A stretch of DNA of 33,473 nt, from assembly GCA_002321305.1 (NCBI GenBank), contig DCMF01000079.1, forward strand, positions 5,010-38,482, read 5' to 3'. The position numbers and the translations under genes are program-made. Every line of letters starts with the position of its first letter. Position 1 is the first letter of the stretch. This document shows positions 16,943-25,058 of this stretch, piece by piece. The notes under the pieces were generated by a model, which was not told the origin of the DNA, searched no databases, and saw nothing but the letters and a program-made list of their open reading frames with translations. The stretch comes from Verrucomicrobia bacterium UBA1629 (lineage in GTDB: Bacteria; Verrucomicrobiota; Kiritimatiellia; RFP12; UBA1067).

Positions 16943-18619
16943 ATGGGAAGCTGCTGTGGGGTCAGTCAGGAGGCGAAGGCCGCGGCGCGGGCGCAGGGCG
17001 TCTGGGCGCGGCTGGAGGCCGTGTGCGAGAAGTTCGAGGGCACGCCGTCGCTCGTCGTGAGCGCGCTGGGGCTTGTGGCGAGCTTTCTCCTGGTCGGCCA
17101 CGGGTGCGACGTGTCCGGCGGGGCGGCGGCTGCGCCGTCGGCGGAAGGGTGGCATCGCTGGGCCGTGGTCTTCAGTCCGGCGTGGATTCCGCTCGTCCTC
17201 TGCGGCCTGCCCGTGCTGAAGGAGGCCGTCGAGGCGCTTGTCGTCGAGCGGCGCATCCGCGCGGCGCTCCTCATCACGTCGGCGATGGTCGCCTGCGTCT
17301 GCATCGGCCAGCTCTTCGCCGCCGGCGAGGTGGCGTTCATCATGGCGCTCGGCGAGAAGCTGGAGGCCTGGACGGTGAACCGTGCGAAGAAGGGGCTTCG
17401 CAAGCTCGTCGCGCTCGTGCCGCAGACGGCCCGCAAGGTCGTGACGTGTCCGAAGTGCAACGCAAAGGGCATCTTCTTCGAGGACGTGCCGGTCGCCGCG
17501 CTGGCGGTCGGAGACCCGATCGAGGTGCTGCCGGGCATGGCGGTGCCGGCGGACGGCGAGGTCTACGAGGGCGAGACGACGGTCGACCAGGCGTCGCTGA
17601 CGGGCGAATCGCGGCCGGTCGCGAAGAGGCCGGGCGACGAGGTCTACTCGGGCACGATCAACCAGCGCGGCACGATCCGGGTGCGCGTGACGAGGCCGGC
17701 GTCCGATTCGAGCGTCCAGAAGCTCGTCCGCCTCGTGCAGGAGGCCGAGGCGAAGAAGGCGCCGATGCAGCGCATCGCGGACAGGTGGGCGGCGATTCTC
17801 GTGCCGTGCTCGCTGGCGGTGGCGGTTCTCGCGTTCGTCGGCGTCGGACTTGCGCTGGGCGACGTGCACGAGGCGCTGATCCGCGCCGTGACGATCCTCG
17901 TCGTGTTCTGTCCGTGCGCGCTGGCGCTGGCGACGCCGACATCCGTCATGGCGGCAATCGGCCAGGCGACGAAGTTCGGCGTGATCGTGAAGTCCGGCGA
18001 GGCGCTGGAGAAGATGGGGCGCGTGACGTTCGCGTGCTTCGACAAGACGGGGACGCTCCAGCTGGGCGACGCGCTCCGGCCGGGCGCGAAGGAGACGGTC
18101 GCCGACCTGAAGGCGCTCGGCGTGAAGTCGCTGATGCTGTCGGGCGACCATGCGGACATCGCGCGCAGGTTCGCGGCGGAGGCGGGAATTGACGAGGTGC
18201 GGGCGGAGTGCCGGCCGGAGGACAAGGCGAAGACGGTGGAGGAGCTGCAGGCGCGAGGCGAGCGCGTCGTGATGGTGGGCGACGGCGTGAACGACTCCAT
18301 CGCGCTCAAGGTCGCGGACGTCGGCGTCGCGATGGGCGGCATCGGCACGGACATCGCGCAGGAGGCGGCGGACGTCTCGCTCGTGACGGACGACATCACG
18401 AAGCTCGCCTACCTGAAGCGGCTGTCGGTCGCGTGCGTGAAGCTCATCAAGCTGAACATCGCGATCTCGATGACGATCAACGCCGGCGCGATCGCCTGCT
18501 CGGTCCTGGGCGTCCTCGGCCCCGTGAGCGGCGCGCTCGTCCACAACCTCGGCTCCGTGCTCGTGATCCTCAACGGCGCGCTCCTCTACGACCGCAAGTA
18601 CGCGGTCTCGACGAGGTGA
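16943..18619 (+). CDS. P1B-type heavy-metal ATPase lacking the nucleotide-binding (N) domain
   Basis: This is a 558-aa membrane cation pump homologue. Present are the A-domain TGES (220-223), the transmembrane metal site CPC (323-325), the phosphorylation motif DKTGT (D367), GDGVND (446-451) and the C-terminal pair ending GALVHNLGSVLVILN. The last resembles CsoR-linked P1B pumps of Firmicutes. DKTGTLQLG is followed at once by DALRPGAKETVADLK, which normally comes after the ~110-residue N domain. Only 79 residues separate D367 from GDGVND, against about 190 in CopA. ATP binding by the usual route should be impossible. A CPKC pair (169-172) interrupts the A domain, and the N-terminus starts MGSCCG with no HMA domain. 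AGGAGGT lies seven bases before the ATG. Metal is probably Cu or Zn. Confidence 0.85.
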   Translation: MGSCCGVSQEAKAAARAQGVWARLEAVCEKFEGTPSLVVSALGLVASFLLVGHGCDVSGGAAAAPSAEGWHRWAVVFSPAWIPLVLCGLPVLKEAVEALVVERRIRAALLITSAMVACVCIGQLFAAGEVAFIMALGEKLEAWTVNRAKKGLRKLVALVPQTARKVVTCPKCNAKGIFFEDVPVAALAVGDPIEVLPGMAVPADGEVYEGETTVDQASLTGESRPVAKRPGDEVYSGTINQRGTIRVRVTRPASDSSVQKLVRLVQEAEAKKAPMQRIADRWAAILVPCSLAVAVLAFVGVGLALGDVHEALIRAVTILVVFCPCALALATPTSVMAAIGQATKFGVIVKSGEALEKMGRVTFACFDKTGTLQLGDALRPGAKETVADLKALGVKSLMLSGDHADIARRFAAEAGIDEVRAECRPEDKAKTVEELQARGERVVMVGDGVNDSIALKVADVGVAMGGIGTDIAQEAADVSLVTDDITKLAYLKRLSVACVKLIKLNIAISMTINAGAIACSVLGVLGPVSGALVHNLGSVLVILNGALLYDRKYAVSTR

Positions 18620-18627
18620 CGAGAAAG

Positions 18628-18639
18628 TGTTCGCGAACA
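18628..18639. promoter_or_regulatory. Palindromic operator TGTTCGCGAACA, copy 1
   Basis: A perfect 12-bp palindrome placed 13 bases before the -35 TTGCCG (18653-18658) of the AraR-like gene. The -10 is TGCTATCAT (hexamer 18677-18682). A second half-site TGTTCGC follows at 18643-18649. An identical palindrome at identical spacing occurs at 21021-21032. Confidence 0.8.
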
Positions 18640-18652
18640 GTGTGTTCGCTTC

Positions 18653-18682
18653 TTGCCGTGAAGGGTGAAATCATGCTATCAT
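18653..18682 (+). promoter_or_regulatory. Promoter of the AraR-like regulator
   Basis: TTGCCG (18653-18658), 18-bp spacer, TATCAT (18677-18682) with TGC extension. A GGGAGGGG ribosome site (18697-18704) precedes the ATG at 18717, so this gene has a normal short leader. Confidence 0.7.
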
Positions 18683-18716
18683 TTCGCGCTGACAATGGGA
18701 GGGGTGTGACTTCGCG

Positions 18717-19847
18717 ATGCGCGACACGAAATACGGGACACTGGTCGAGACGCTCAAGGGCAACGTCTTGGACGGCAAGTACGGGAACGGGAATCCGTTT
18801 CCGAGCGTACGCGCGTTGATTCGCCGCCACGGGCTCTCGAACACGACCGTCCTGCATGCGCTGGGCGAACTTGAGCGCCAGGGCCTGATTTCCCGTAAGC
18901 AGGGTCGCGGCACGCTTGTCATCCACCGGGGCGCGTCCCGCAAGATCGGCCTGATCGTGCCCGGCGTGGCCTATTCCGAGTTCTTCCCGCCGGTCGTGAG
19001 CGCGATTTCCTGCCTCTCTCAGCAGAGGGGCTATCAGCTGCTGTTCGGCGACATCGTCTCGAAGAGCCCCGAACGGCGCGTCCGGGCGGCGCGGGCGTTC
19101 GCGCAGGGGCTCGTCGACGAAGGCGTCGCCGGTGTCCTGTACCAGCCGCTGGAGCTGGTGGACGATGCGGTGCGGATCAACCGCGAGATCCTGTCCGTCT
19201 TTGACCGGGCGGACATCCCGGTTGTGATTCTCGACAACGACTTTCTTCCGTGTCCCCACCGGGGCGGCTACGACGTCGTCGGCATCGACAACGTTGCGGC
19301 GGGCTCGCTCGTGGCCGAGCACCTGATCGCGTGCGGTGCGCGGCGCATCTCCTTCCAGAAGCGGCCGCGCTGCTCGGCCAGCGTCAACGCCCGCCTGCGC
19401 GGCGTCGTAAGCGCGCTGGCCGTCCGCCGGGGCGCGTACAGGTGCCGTGCGCTGGAGGCGGAGCCGGACGACCGCGAGGCCGTCCGCCGGCATCTGCGCG
19501 CGTTCCGTCCCGAGGCGTTCGTGTGCGGCAACGACACGGCGGCGGTGGCGCTCAAGCAGACGCTCGAATCCCTGGGGCGGCGCGTGCCGGACGACGTGCT
19601 GCTGGCGGGGTTTGACGACGTGCGCTACGCCAAGATCGTCTCGCCGCAGCTGACGACCATCCATCAGCCCTGCGAACTGATCGGCGCGACGGCGTTTGAC
19701 CGTCTGCTGGCGCGCATTGAGAAGCCGGATCTCGCGCCGCTCCAGATTGCACTGCCGATTGAGCTGGTCGTGCGCGGCTCGACGGCGCGCGTGAAATCGT
19801 GTACGAACCAGATGCGGGTGCAGAATAGAGAAAAGGCCAAGGCGTGA
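18717..19847 (+). CDS. AraR-like regulator (GntR HTH plus LacI-type sensor)
   Basis: A 376-aa repressor. Residues 1-70 are a GntR-type winged helix (FPSVRALIRRHGLSNTTVLHAL, then GELERQGLISRKQGRGT). Residues ~75-350 are a LacI/periplasmic-binding-like sugar sensor with IGLIVPGVAY, VVGIDNVAAG, VCGNDTAAVALKQ and LAGFDDVRYA. This is the architecture of Bacillus AraR. It probably binds the palindrome TGTTCGCGAACA found upstream of itself and of the GH5-like gene at 21112. Glycoside-hydrolase remnants lie just downstream, suggesting it once governed a larger glycan locus. The ligand is unknown. Confidence 0.87.
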   Translation: MRDTKYGTLVETLKGNVLDGKYGNGNPFPSVRALIRRHGLSNTTVLHALGELERQGLISRKQGRGTLVIHRGASRKIGLIVPGVAYSEFFPPVVSAISCLSQQRGYQLLFGDIVSKSPERRVRAARAFAQGLVDEGVAGVLYQPLELVDDAVRINREILSVFDRADIPVVILDNDFLPCPHRGGYDVVGIDNVAAGSLVAEHLIACGARRISFQKRPRCSASVNARLRGVVSALAVRRGAYRCRALEAEPDDREAVRRHLRAFRPEAFVCGNDTAAVALKQTLESLGRRVPDDVLLAGFDDVRYAKIVSPQLTTIHQPCELIGATAFDRLLARIEKPDLAPLQIALPIELVVRGSTARVKSCTNQMRVQNREKAKA

Positions 19848-19852
19848 CCCTC

Positions 19853-20436
19853 GCTGTGGGATCAGGATCACGCGCGACCGGAGCGTTACGACGTGTGGCT
19901 CGAAGGGCCGGGCGTGCGCTTCCCGAAGGACGCCGAGGGCCGGTTCATCGAACCGTTCGACTACCTGCTTTGCGGTGGGTTCGGCGCGCGGAACTACTAC
20001 ACCGAGAACAACGCCTGGACGTACATCTAGGACGTCCAGCACGACCTGCCTGGCCTCGTGGCGCTCTTCGGCGGCGAGGCGCAGATGCCGCGAAGCTCGA
20101 CCGGATGCTCATGGCGTCCGTCGGATCGCGGCGGCGGTTCGTCTACGAGATGCCCGACGGCTGTACGGGGCTGATGGGCATGTTCACGATGGCGAACGAG
20201 CCGAGCTTCCACATCCCCTACCTCTACAACTACGCGGGCGCGCCGTGGAAGACGCAGCGCTTCGTGCGCCGCACGCTGGACTGCTGGTTCCGGAACGACA
20301 AGATGGGGATGTGCGGCGACAAGGACGGCGGCGGCATGAGCGCCTTCGCGGTGTTCTCGATGATGGGCTTCTACCCCGTCACGCCAGGCCTGCCCGAATA
20401 CCAGTGGGGCTCGCCGGTCTTCCGCACACATGTCTC
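19853..20436 (+). pseudogene. Decayed GH92 alpha-mannosidase fragment
   Basis: Conceptual translation gives the C-terminal half of a GH92 enzyme in two frames. It starts around YDVWLEGPGVRFPKDAEG, reads to ENNAWTYI, hits TAG at 20028-20030 (TGG in homologues) and continues to about 20085. It then shifts frame to MANEPSFHIPYLYNYAG, GGGMSAFAVFSMMGFYPV and EYQWGSPVF. Matching motifs occur in the intact GH92 gene at 31002-33302. The N-terminal half is absent. One nonsense codon plus one frameshift and a missing 5' part mark it as a remnant. Confidence 0.82.
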
Positions 20437-20469
20437 GCCCTGTTCGTGGGCGGAATGGCTCAAGCGGCA

Positions 20470-20955
20470 ATCGCCGCCGTGCCGACGGTCGAGAACGTCA
20501 CGATCCGACAGGACGCGCGCACGCACGTCTCGTCGTGCGTCTCGGCGCACGACATGAGCCGCGTCCGGGGCGGGCGACGCGGCTGGCGAACGTCCTCATC
20601 GAGAACGTGACGGGCTCGAGCCTGAGCCGCATCGCCTCGTCGATCACGGGAATTCCCGGCGGGAGGCGTCCGCGCGGCATCACACTGCGGAACGTCGATC
20701 TCACGATGCCGGGCGGCGCGACGGCGGCGATGGGCTTCGGCCGTCCCGTGCCGGAGGCGGAGCGGCGCTATCCGGAGAACCGCATGTTCGGGCACATCCT
20801 GCCGGCGTGGGGGCTTTACGTGCGCCATGCGGACGACGTGCGGCTGGAGAACGTGCGGCTTCGTCTCGCGGCGGACGACGCGCGTCCGTCGGCGGTCGTC
20901 ACGTCGGACGTCACGGGTCTCACGACGTCCGCGTGCAACTTCACGCCGGCAGCTG
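20470..20955 (+). pseudogene. Decayed GH28-like (polygalacturonase, beta-helix) C-terminal fragment
   Basis: From about 20568 the frame reads VLIENVTGSSLSRIASSITGIP, RGITLRNVDLTMPGG, YPENRMFGHILPAWGLYVRHA and LENVRLRLAADDARPSAVV. This is the repeating beta-helix and C-terminal pattern of GH28 pectinases. The preceding ~100 bases in another frame (TVENVTIRQDARTHVSS) may be its continuation, which implies a frameshift near 20565. No catalytic region, start or promoter is present. The join to the GH92 remnant is around 20436-20470. The polygalacturonase assignment is by pattern only. Confidence 0.65.
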
Positions 20956-21020
20956 AAACTCGCCCCCTCCGGCTTGCTCGGCCCCGATGAGCTGCCGTTC
21001 GCGAGGGTTTCTGCGAAAAG

Positions 21021-21032
21021 TGTTCGCGAACA
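21021..21032. promoter_or_regulatory. Palindromic operator TGTTCGCGAACA, copy 2
   Basis: Identical 12-bp palindrome to 18628-18639, again followed after 13 bases by a -35 box (TTGCCT, 21046-21051). It very likely binds the AraR-like protein encoded at 18717-19847. Confidence 0.8.
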
Positions 21033-21045
21033 GCACGTTCAGCCG

Positions 21046-21074
21046 TTGCCTTGACGCGCGAAGTGTGATATTCT
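21046..21074 (+). promoter_or_regulatory. Promoter of the GH5-like gene
   Basis: TTGCCT (21046-21051), 17-bp spacer, TATTCT (21069-21074) with TGA extension. A purine-rich GAAGAAGGAAAG ribosome site precedes the ATG at 21112. Confidence 0.7.
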
Positions 21075-21111
21075 TTCCCGCGCACAATTCAAGAAGAAGG
21101 AAAGAAGCACA

Positions 21112-23136
21112 ATGAAGAAATGTCTCTGCAAGAAGTTGGGGAAGCGCGGCATCCGGAATCTGGCGATCGCCTCGGTCACGTGTCTGGCGACCCTGTTGGC
21201 CGAAGCGCAGACGCATACGGTCGCTTCCGGGGCGGAGGCGCTGTTTCCGTCCGGAAAGCTGGCGATCGGCGCGAACTACTGGGCGAGCCATGCGGCGACG
21301 CAGATGTGGACGAAGTGGGATGCGGCGGAAGTCGAAAAGGATCTCGTCGCGCTCAAGGAAGCCGGCCTGACCGTCCTGCGCGTCTTCCCGAACTGGGCGG
21401 ACTTCCAGCCGATCGTGGCCGTCCCCCTGGCCGCCGGCAAGTGGAACGTCGTCCGCGAGACGCGCCTGTTCCTCAGCGAGGAGCCGCTTCCCGACACGCC
21501 GTGCGGACGCGCGGGCGTGGACGAGCGGATGGTCGCGCGCTTTGAGCAGTTCTGCGACCTCGCGGAGAAGCATGGCTTTCGCCTCGTCGTGGCGCTGCTC
21601 ACGGGGCAGATGACGTTCCGCAACTACGTTCCCCCGGCCCTCGTCCATCTGGATCCGTACGCCGACCCCTACGCGCTCAAGTGGGAGGCGCGCTACCTGG
21701 AGTGCCTCGTCACGCGCCTGAAGGGCAAGAGGGCGATCGCCGCGTGGGAGTCGGGCAACGAGGCGCGGATTCTCGGTGACATCGCGTGCAAGGAGCGCGC
21801 CGAGTTCTGGCAGCGCTATGTCCACGACGTCATCCGCCGCGCCGATCCGTCGCGGCCGGTCATCGGCGTCGACGGCCTGGAGCTGACGTCCGACCGCCCG
21901 TGGCCGACCGAGGTGAACGCCCTGCTTTCGGACTGGGTGACGATGCATCCCTACCACTTCTGGGGCACGCAGTACAAGGACGACTTCCGCAGCGTCCGCT
22001 CCACGACGTATGCGTCCGCCGTGACGCGCATTCTCGCGGACGTCGCCGGGAAGCCGGCGTTCATCGAGGAGCACGGTTCGCGCCGCCAGGAACAGGCGTC
22101 GCAGCGCCACGTCGCCGACTACATGCGCGCGATGCTCTGGAATGCCTGGGACTCCGACTGCCGCGCGATGCTCTGGTGGTGCGCGTTCGACCAGACGGGG
22201 CTGGAGATCGCGCCCTACGACTGGAAGGAGCCGTGCGTCGAGCTGGGGGCCTTCCGCCGCGACCGCACGCCGTATCCGGCCGTCGATGCGATCCGCAGGT
22301 TCGCGGCCTTTCAGCGGTCGCTGCCGTTCGCCGCGCTGCCGCCGGCGAAGCCGAACGCGCACTTCATCGTCTCCGACGCCGACGTGGCGCACGCGTCCTT
22401 CATCCTGGCCAAGCAGGCGGGTCTGCGCCCGTCCTTCCAGTCCGCCGAGCAGCCCATCCGGGAGGCAGAGGCCTACTTCCTGCCGGTCGCGGCGGGGCGC
22501 GCGCGCCTGACGCTCCGCAACTGGCGGGCGCTGAAGGAACGGGTCCGTGCCGGGGCGACGTTGTACCTCTCGCTTCGGGACACCTTCCTCGATTCGCTGG
22601 AGGATGTCGCGGGCATCGAGATCGACTACCGCGATGGGCAGGGCGAGACGCTGGACTGCGCGTTTCCCGGCTTCAGCCTTTCCATCTGGTCAGATGCGAC
22701 GCGCCGCTATCGGGCGCGCACGGCGGAGACGCTGGCGCGGGATGCGCGGGGCAACGGCGTCTTCTTCGTGAACCGCTACGGGAAGGGCAAGGTCTACACG
22801 CTGACGGCGCCGCTGGAGTCGAGCCTCTACGGGGCGGCCCGGAAGTTCGCGAGCGACGCGCATCGCGTCTACGAGATCGTCGCGCCGACGCATCCGCTGC
22901 TGCGGACGGGGAGCCGCGACGTCATCGCGACCGAACACCTCTTCGCGGACGGGGGCTGCGGGGTCGTCGTCGTCAACAACGCGCCGACGCCCTACGCGGC
23001 GAAGCCGGCGGTGGCGGACGGCTGGACGGTCGAGTCCGGCCTGACGGACGACCCGTCCGCCGCCGCGTGGGCGGACGGCACGCTGCGCCTCGACGGCAAC
23101 GCGGGCATCCTGCTGCGCATCAGTCCCCGGCGATAG
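21112..23136 (+). CDS. Secreted GH5-like (clan GH-A) glycoside hydrolase
   Basis: A 674-aa exported enzyme with a Sec signal (KKLGKRGIRN, then a hydrophobic stretch ending LLAEAQT). A (beta/alpha)8 domain of about 370 residues follows: IGANYWASH, EKDLVALKEAGLTVLRVFPNW, the acid/base in WESGNEA (E217) and the nucleophile in FIEEHG (E320), the GH-A layout of GH5 mannanases and related enzymes. The C-terminal ~280 residues look like an accessory beta-rich or GATase-like domain (IVSDADVAHASFI, NGVFFVNRYGKGKVYTL), as in some cellulase/mannosidase proteins. Its promoter carries the TGTTCGCGAACA operator, tying it to the AraR-like repressor. The substrate is not deducible; beta-mannan is one possibility given the GH92 gene and remnant nearby. 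Confidence 0.8.
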   Translation: MKKCLCKKLGKRGIRNLAIASVTCLATLLAEAQTHTVASGAEALFPSGKLAIGANYWASHAATQMWTKWDAAEVEKDLVALKEAGLTVLRVFPNWADFQPIVAVPLAAGKWNVVRETRLFLSEEPLPDTPCGRAGVDERMVARFEQFCDLAEKHGFRLVVALLTGQMTFRNYVPPALVHLDPYADPYALKWEARYLECLVTRLKGKRAIAAWESGNEARILGDIACKERAEFWQRYVHDVIRRADPSRPVIGVDGLELTSDRPWPTEVNALLSDWVTMHPYHFWGTQYKDDFRSVRSTTYASAVTRILADVAGKPAFIEEHGSRRQEQASQRHVADYMRAMLWNAWDSDCRAMLWWCAFDQTGLEIAPYDWKEPCVELGAFRRDRTPYPAVDAIRRFAAFQRSLPFAALPPAKPNAHFIVSDADVAHASFILAKQAGLRPSFQSAEQPIREAEAYFLPVAAGRARLTLRNWRALKERVRAGATLYLSLRDTFLDSLEDVAGIEIDYRDGQGETLDCAFPGFSLSIWSDATRRYRARTAETLARDARGNGVFFVNRYGKGKVYTLTAPLESSLYGAARKFASDAHRVYEIVAPTHPLLRTGSRDVIATEHLFADGGCGVVVVNNAPTPYAAKPAVADGWTVESGLTDDPSAAAWADGTLRLDGNAGILLRISPRR

Positions 23137-23176
23137 GGTTCGCGCGGCCTGAAGCCCAGCGGTTGCCTGTCGGGGC

Positions 23177-23195
23177 CCTTGCCTTCGGGACAAGG
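23177..23195 (+). terminator. Possible terminator hairpin with UUCG loop after the GH5-like gene
   Basis: CCTTGCC-TTCG-GG(A)CAAGG forms a 7-bp stem with one bulged base and a stable UUCG tetraloop. There is no U-tract, so it is a weak call. Confidence 0.4.
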
Positions 23196-23215
23196 AAGCC
23201 GACGGACGGAAGTTT

Positions 23216-23224
23216 TGGTATAAT
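23216..23224 (+). promoter_or_regulatory. Near-leaderless promoter of the TetR gene
   Basis: TGGTATAAT with the -10 hexamer at 23219-23224, nine bases before the ATG at 23234. The expected leader is about 2-3 bases. Confidence 0.72.
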
Positions 23225-23233
23225 GCGTTCCCA

Positions 23234-23857
23234 ATGGCGAACAAGACGGTCAATCACAAGGAGCGCAAACGCGAGATACGCGCGATCAGCCTTGGGCTGT
23301 TCGCGCATCATGGCTTCGAGGACGTGAACTTCGGCATGATCGCGGAGGCCTGCGGCATTTCGCGGACGCTGCTCTACACGTACTTCAAGGACAAGCGGCA
23401 GATCTTCAACGAGGCCATCGACGAGGCGACGGGCGTCATCGGCGTCCGCTACCGCGAAATCGTCCGCTCGCGCCTGTCGCCGGACGCGAAGCTGCGCCAG
23501 ATCTGCATTTCGGTCTTCGCGCTTCTCTTCGACAACCGCGACTTCCTCTGCGTCATCGTCGACTTCCTTTGCGCCGTCCGGCGCGGCGGCAAGATCCCGG
23601 TGGACAACATCCTGCGCCACACGATGGGGCTGAAGCGGATTCTCCACTCGTTCGTGGTCGAGGCGATCCACCGGGGCGAGTACGACGCCTCGATCAACGC
23701 GAACCGGGCGACGGCGCTGCTCTACTCCCAGTTCGAGACGGCCGTCCTGCGCATTGCCGTGTCCGGCCAGGCCGAGATTTCCGAGTCGATCGACGCCTTG
23801 AACGCGATTCTCTTCGCGTTCCGTTCGAGAGACGACGGCGCGCGGCGGTTCCTGTGA
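23234..23857 (+). CDS. TetR-family transcriptional regulator
   Basis: A 207-aa regulator. The N-terminal HTH reads IRAISLGLFAHHGFEDVNFGMIAEACGIS, then RTLLYTYFKDKRQIFNEAI, the TetR/AcrR signature. The C-terminal ligand-binding helices are divergent. The promoter lies so close to the ATG that a leaderless message is expected. It is convergent with the AraR-like gene at 23896, separated by a GC stem. Target genes are not identifiable; neighbouring GH5-like and ribose genes are candidates. Confidence 0.88.
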   Translation: MANKTVNHKERKREIRAISLGLFAHHGFEDVNFGMIAEACGISRTLLYTYFKDKRQIFNEAIDEATGVIGVRYREIVRSRLSPDAKLRQICISVFALLFDNRDFLCVIVDFLCAVRRGGKIPVDNILRHTMGLKRILHSFVVEAIHRGEYDASINANRATALLYSQFETAVLRIAVSGQAEISESIDALNAILFAFRSRDDGARRFL

Positions 23858-23870
23858 CGCCTGGCGGAAA

Positions 23871-23893
23871 CCGCGCGCAATCAAAATGCGCGG
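23871..23893. terminator. Possible bidirectional terminator between convergent regulators
   Basis: CCGCGC (23871-23876) and GCGCGG (23888-23893) pair around the A/T-rich loop GCAATCAAAAT, between the stops of the TetR gene (+) and the AraR-like gene (-). The stem is short. Confidence 0.4.
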
Positions 23894-23895
23894 GA

Positions 23896-24981
23896 CTATT
23901 GCCCGACGGTTGACGCGCGGCAGATGAGGTCGGCGTCGAACAGGATGGACTTGGGCGGCGTCTCGGGCTTGCGGATGCGGTCCAGCAGGGCCTGCGTCGC
24001 GGCTTCGGCGATGCGGACGACGGGCTGGCGGATGCTGGTCAGCGGCGGCGTGAGCGTGCGCGCGGACGTCGCGTCATCGAAGCCGGCGACCTTGACGGAT
24101 CGGGGGATGTCGATCCGCAGGTCGGCCAGCTCGCGGATGAGCCGCGCGGCGAGCGCGTCGTTGCGGCAGACGATGGCGTCTGGACGCCTCTTCCCGGCGA
24201 AGAGCCTTTTCAGCGCGTCGCCGTCTTCCGGGTCGAACTCCAGGACGTAGGACGTGCGCCATGTGCCGCCGGCGTCGAGGACGGCCTGCGCGACGCCCTG
24301 GATGCGCTGCCGGATGGTGGAGGCCGGACGGGCCTCCGTCAGGAACCGGATGCGGCGCGCCCCGCAGTCGAGCAGGTGCCGGGCGATGCGGTAGCCGGCC
24401 TGGACGTTGTCGATCCCGATGAGGTCGTAGACGCTGCGGTGCGGCGGCGGCTGGATGTCCCGGTCGACGAGGACGACGGGGATCCCGGCGCGCTTGAGGG
24501 TCCGGAGCGCGGCGAGCGTCGCGGCGCTGCTCCCGTCCACGAGGTCGATCGGCTCCAGGATGACGCCGGCGACGCGCCGGGCGACGCAGTCCTGCGCGAG
24601 CGCCTGCGTCCAGCTTTCGCGCTGCGCCGGGCTGCACGCCGAGACGTCGCCCGTCAGGACGCCGTAGCCGCGCGCGCGGCAGCAGCGGGCGATCTCCGTG
24701 CAGAGCGAGGTGAAGAAGTCGATGCGCCGGTCGTCGGGCACGATGAGCCCGATGGCGCCCGTGGCCTTGTGCGCCATGGCCGAGAGGTACGAGCCGGAGC
24801 CGGCGCGCGACACGAGAAGCCCCGCGCGCTTCAGCTCGCGCAGGGCGCGCTCGACCGTCGGGCGCGAGACCCCGAACCGGCGCACGAGCGCCTCCTCGCT
24901 CGGAAAGCGCGCGCGCGCGGCGAACTTCCCGCCGAGGATCTCCTGACGGAGCGTCTCGAAGATGGCAACGTATTTCGTCAT
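23896..24981 (-). CDS. AraR-like regulator divergent from ribokinase (GntR HTH plus LacI-type sensor)
   Basis: A 361-aa repressor. The N-terminal winged helix reads ARFPSEEALVRRFGVSRPTVER, then ALRELKRAGLLVSRAGSGSYL. The sensor domain has GAIGLIVPDDRRIDFF, DLIGIDNVQAGYRIARHL, VCRNDALAARLI and VAGFDDATSA. The same architecture occurs at 18717-19847, and the two are clearly paralogous. It is divergent from the ribokinase gene and 157 bases away, so it most likely controls the ribose-salvage genes; ribose or a ribose phosphate would be the expected ligand, by inference. The -10 TATAAT (25001-24996) leaves a leader of about seven bases. Confidence 0.87.
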   Translation of the reverse strand: MTKYVAIFETLRQEILGGKFAARARFPSEEALVRRFGVSRPTVERALRELKRAGLLVSRAGSGSYLSAMAHKATGAIGLIVPDDRRIDFFTSLCTEIARCCRARGYGVLTGDVSACSPAQRESWTQALAQDCVARRVAGVILEPIDLVDGSSAATLAALRTLKRAGIPVVLVDRDIQPPPHRSVYDLIGIDNVQAGYRIARHLLDCGARRIRFLTEARPASTIRQRIQGVAQAVLDAGGTWRTSYVLEFDPEDGDALKRLFAGKRRPDAIVCRNDALAARLIRELADLRIDIPRSVKVAGFDDATSARTLTPPLTSIRQPVVRIAEAATQALLDRIRKPETPPKSILFDADLICRASTVGQ

Positions 24982-24995
24982 GGCCGAACGTGGGC

Positions 24996-25004
24996 ATTAT
25001 ACCA
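24996..25004 (-). promoter_or_regulatory. Promoter of the divergent AraR-like gene
   Basis: Minus-strand TGGTATAAT; the -10 hexamer at 25001-24996 ends 14 bases before the ATG at 24981. The expected leader is about seven bases, with no room for a Shine-Dalgarno. Confidence 0.72.
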
Positions 25005-25058
25005 TAAACGAAAACTCCGCACGTGTCCGCAGCGCCGTCTGGAGGGGGCTTTGCGGAG

